Positions 6,157 through 7,689 of a stretch of 7,689 nucleotides of DNA are shown piece by piece (the stretch's first letter is position 1; every line of letters starts with the position of its first letter). A model generated the notes under the pieces. The model saw only the letters and a list, made by a program, of their open reading frames with translations. It was not told the DNA's origin and made no database searches. The position numbers were made by a program, and so were the translations under genes. This stretch comes from JBEKYH01 sp049511115. GTDB lineage: Bacteria > Planctomycetota > Phycisphaerae > Tepidisphaerales > Tepidisphaeraceae. Location of the stretch: assembly GCA_049511115.1 (NCBI GenBank), contig JBEKYH010000237.1:1-7689 (forward strand). The letters run 5' to 3'.

Positions 6157-7299
6157 ATGCCAAAGGCCTGTTTTTTCTGCGGGCTCGCGGGACTGGTGTT
6201 GGTGTCGGCACTGTGGGCGCGGCAGGGGGATGTGCGCCTGGTGAATGGGACCATCGTCAGCGGCGATGTGAATGACAACGATCCGAACCAGGTGGTGGTG
6301 ACGCTGCATGGCGCGCAGGAGATCATCCAGCGCGACAACGTCGATTCCATTGAATATTTTGACGGCCCGGACGATGAATTCACCAGCCGCCTGTCCAAGC
6401 TGGGCGCGCGGGATGTGCCGGGGCGGCTGGACTTGGCGCGATGGGCGGCGGATGAGCGGCGGTTTGATCTGGCCAAAAGCGCGGTGACCGACGCGCTGGC
6501 GATTGACCCATCGAGCGCGGCGGCGAAAGAATTGATGCGCACGATCATCTACCGGTCAGGCCTGACGACCGGGGCGGCGGAAGCGACGACGCGCCCGACC
6601 GCGACCCAGCCGGCCATTCAGCGATCGTACCTGACGCTCGATCAAATCAACCTGATTCGCCAGCTTGAGATGAAGCCGGACGACGCATTTGCGGTCACCT
6701 TCACGCATGACGTGCGGCGGCGCTATCTGGAGTCGGGGCTGATCGACGCGCAGCAGTTTTACAACCTGAGTCCCGACGAGCAGGCGCGGGAGATTCTGAC
6801 GCGCGGCGCGCCGGCGCTTGCGGCCGATGTGCGGATCACCGGTGATCCGGCGTCGATGGAATTTTACCGGAGGCAGATTCAGCCCATGCTCATGGGCGGT
6901 TGTGCGATCAGCGGATGCCACAATACCGTGGCGGCCGCGGGCGGGTTTGCGCTGTACGGCGGGGATGTCTCGCCACAGGCGTGGTACACAAATTTTTACC
7001 TGATCCAGACGCATGTGACCCCGCCTGCAGAGCCAGGCGCCGCGCCGCGGCTCATGATCGACCGGACCTATCCGGAGAAATCGCTGCTGGCGGAGTATGG
7101 ACTGCCGCGGAAGCAGGCGAATTCGCCGCATCCCGCCGGCGCGGAATTTCGCCCGATTTTTCTGGGGCGGAATGATGAGAGGTATTTGACGATGATCCGC
7201 TGGATCGGCAGCATGCTTAAACCCGACGCGGGAAGTTATGGGGGGATTGGGTATGAGCCGCCTTGGGGGAGGGGAGGGGGTGACAAGGTGACAAGGTGA
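6157..7299 (+). CDS. Exported protein with SH3-like region and C-terminal CX4CH cytochrome-c-like domain
   Basis: This 380-residue protein starts at ATG 6157, with AGGA at 6146-6149 seven bases upstream. An upstream in-frame TTG at 6121 would add 12 residues before the signal peptide and is less likely. Residues 1-22 are a signal peptide (hydrophobic GLAGLVLVSALWA). Residues about 24-67 (VRLVNGTIVSGDV...VDSIEYF) resemble the small beta-barrel regions common in planctomycete envelope proteins. Residues about 85-125 read like one TPR-type helical hairpin (LDLARWAADERRFDLAKSAV, then DPSSAAAKELM). A Thr/Pro/Ala linker follows. Residues about 235-370 hold FYRRQIQPMLMGGCAISGCHN, a CX4CH site with Cys249, Cys254 and His255, then SPHPAG and a final YLTMIRWIGSML helix. 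This pattern matches cytochrome-c-like domains of planctomycetes, but the spacing is four residues instead of the canonical CXXCH, so covalent haem is uncertain. The last residues, GRGGGDKVTR, come from a G-run and the octamer repeat. Its redox partner is unknown. Confidence 0.7.
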   Translation: MPKACFFCGLAGLVLVSALWARQGDVRLVNGTIVSGDVNDNDPNQVVVTLHGAQEIIQRDNVDSIEYFDGPDDEFTSRLSKLGARDVPGRLDLARWAADERRFDLAKSAVTDALAIDPSSAAAKELMRTIIYRSGLTTGAAEATTRPTATQPAIQRSYLTLDQINLIRQLEMKPDDAFAVTFTHDVRRRYLESGLIDAQQFYNLSPDEQAREILTRGAPALAADVRITGDPASMEFYRRQIQPMLMGGCAISGCHNTVAAAGGFALYGGDVSPQAWYTNFYLIQTHVTPPAEPGAAPRLMIDRTYPEKSLLAEYGLPRKQANSPHPAGAEFRPIFLGRNDERYLTMIRWIGSMLKPDAGSYGGIGYEPPWGRGGGDKVTR

Positions 7300-7336
7300 C
7301 AAGGTGAGGGGGTGACAATCGTGAGGGGGTGAGGGG
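7281..7336. repeat. Octamer tract TGACAAGG, opposite orientation to the tract at 2641
   Basis: Three perfect TGACAAGG units (7281-7288, 7289-7296, 7297-7304) lead into degenerate units TGAGGGGG (7305-7312), TGACAATC (7313-7320), an extra G, then TGAGGGGG and TGAGGGGT. The third TGA, at 7297, is the actual stop codon of the upstream gene. GAGGGG at 7331-7336 in the last unit is a plausible Shine-Dalgarno for the ATG at 7341. The whole intergenic space between these two genes is therefore built from this word. Confidence 0.85.
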
Positions 7337-7340
7337 TTAG

Positions 7341-7689
7341 ATGCAGCCGGTGCAGTTTTTATATTTGCTGATTTTGTTGACGCTGGCGGCGGCGGCGCTG
7401 CATCGGTTGTCGGGGGCGCGGCGCTGTCGGGAGTTGCGGCGGTTGGCGCGGGAGTTGGGGATGCAGTATGTGACGGTAGATCGGTTTGGGTTGAAGGCCA
7501 AGGTCGCGGGGCAGTTGCCCGTCGCGGGGGCGACCGAGGCGCGGGTGAGCGATGTGATGTATGTCACCGAGGGGGAGCGGCGACGGTACGTGTTTACCTG
7601 CGAGTTTGGAGTCGGAGTGGTTTTTGCGCAACGGCGCAAGAGGCGGGTGCTGGGGTTTGAGGAGGGTATAAGTGGCGTGGGATTGAGCG
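7341..7689 (+). CDS. Membrane-anchored protein of unknown function, truncated by the window end
   Basis: The frame opens at ATG 7341 and stays open for 116 codons to the last base, so the C-terminus is missing. Residues 1-21 hold a hydrophobic anchor (QFLYLLILLTLAAAAL) followed by an arginine-rich stretch, LSGARRCRELRRLARELG, suggesting an N-terminal membrane helix with a cytoplasmic remainder. The next part (MQYVTVDRFGLKAKVAGQLPVAG, then VSDVMYV, then RYVFTCEFGVGVVF) looks like a compact beta-rich domain; I know no functional name for it. GAGGGG at 7331-7336, four bases before ATG, is the ribosome binding site, and it lies inside the octamer repeat tract. Codon choice is very G-rich (TTG, GCG, GGG), unlike the C-ending codons of the genes at the left. 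It is probably co-transcribed with the CX4CH protein gene 41 bases upstream. Confidence 0.6.
   Translation, partial: MQPVQFLYLLILLTLAAAALHRLSGARRCRELRRLARELGMQYVTVDRFGLKAKVAGQLPVAGATEARVSDVMYVTEGERRRYVFTCEFGVGVVFAQRRKRRVLGFEEGISGVGLS

Noticed and set aside
6556..7302. Minus-strand open frame of 248 codons opposite the CX4CH protein
   Set aside because: The translation is Arg/Pro-rich without recognisable motifs, while the + strand frame has a signal peptide and a cysteine-histidine site. It begins in the octamer repeat and is a shadow frame.

Overview
This 7.7 kb, GC-rich window looks like Planctomycetota DNA, possibly Phycisphaerae. That placement rests on protein features, not on a marker gene: a secreted protein carrying both dockerin-type calcium repeats and a PEP-CTERM sorting signal, a periplasmic protein with a CX4CH cytochrome-like site, and intergenic spacers filled with short tandem words. 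All supported genes read left to right.

Layout. Positions 1-161 hold two tracts of 7-base tandem words. Positions 162-1469 are a full-length glutamate dehydrogenase frame broken by one in-frame TGA at 1077-1079; both halves are in the same frame and otherwise well conserved. After 25 bases, with its own ribosome binding site, comes a two-domain protein (1495-2577): a P-loop/adenylate-kinase-like half joined to a nucleoside 2-deoxyribosyltransferase-like half. These two genes probably share a transcript. The spacer 2578-2787 has a hairpin, five copies of an 8-base word and an AT-rich stretch that probably contains the promoter of the next gene. That gene (2788-5943) encodes a large exported pentapeptide-repeat protein made of seven headed modules, a beta-rich region, two dockerin EF-hand loops and a PEP-CTERM tail. 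The spacer 5944-6156 has a 7-base tandem word and a strong GC-rich hairpin. Then come an exported protein with an SH3-like region and a C-terminal CX4CH domain (6157-7299), and a membrane-anchored protein cut off by the window end (7341-7689). Between these last two lies a second tract of the same 8-base word in opposite orientation; it supplies the stop codon of one gene and the ribosome binding site of the next.

How they relate. Only the first two genes (amino-acid/nucleotide metabolism) and possibly the last two (envelope) look like units. The most interesting features are the TGA in the dehydrogenase, the P-loop/deoxyribosyltransferase fusion, the modular architecture of the pentapeptide protein, and the short-word repeat tracts. 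Several tracts spell stop codons in rotating frames, and their orientation switches together with the local G/C skew. I see no mobile element, CRISPR array, tRNA or rRNA.
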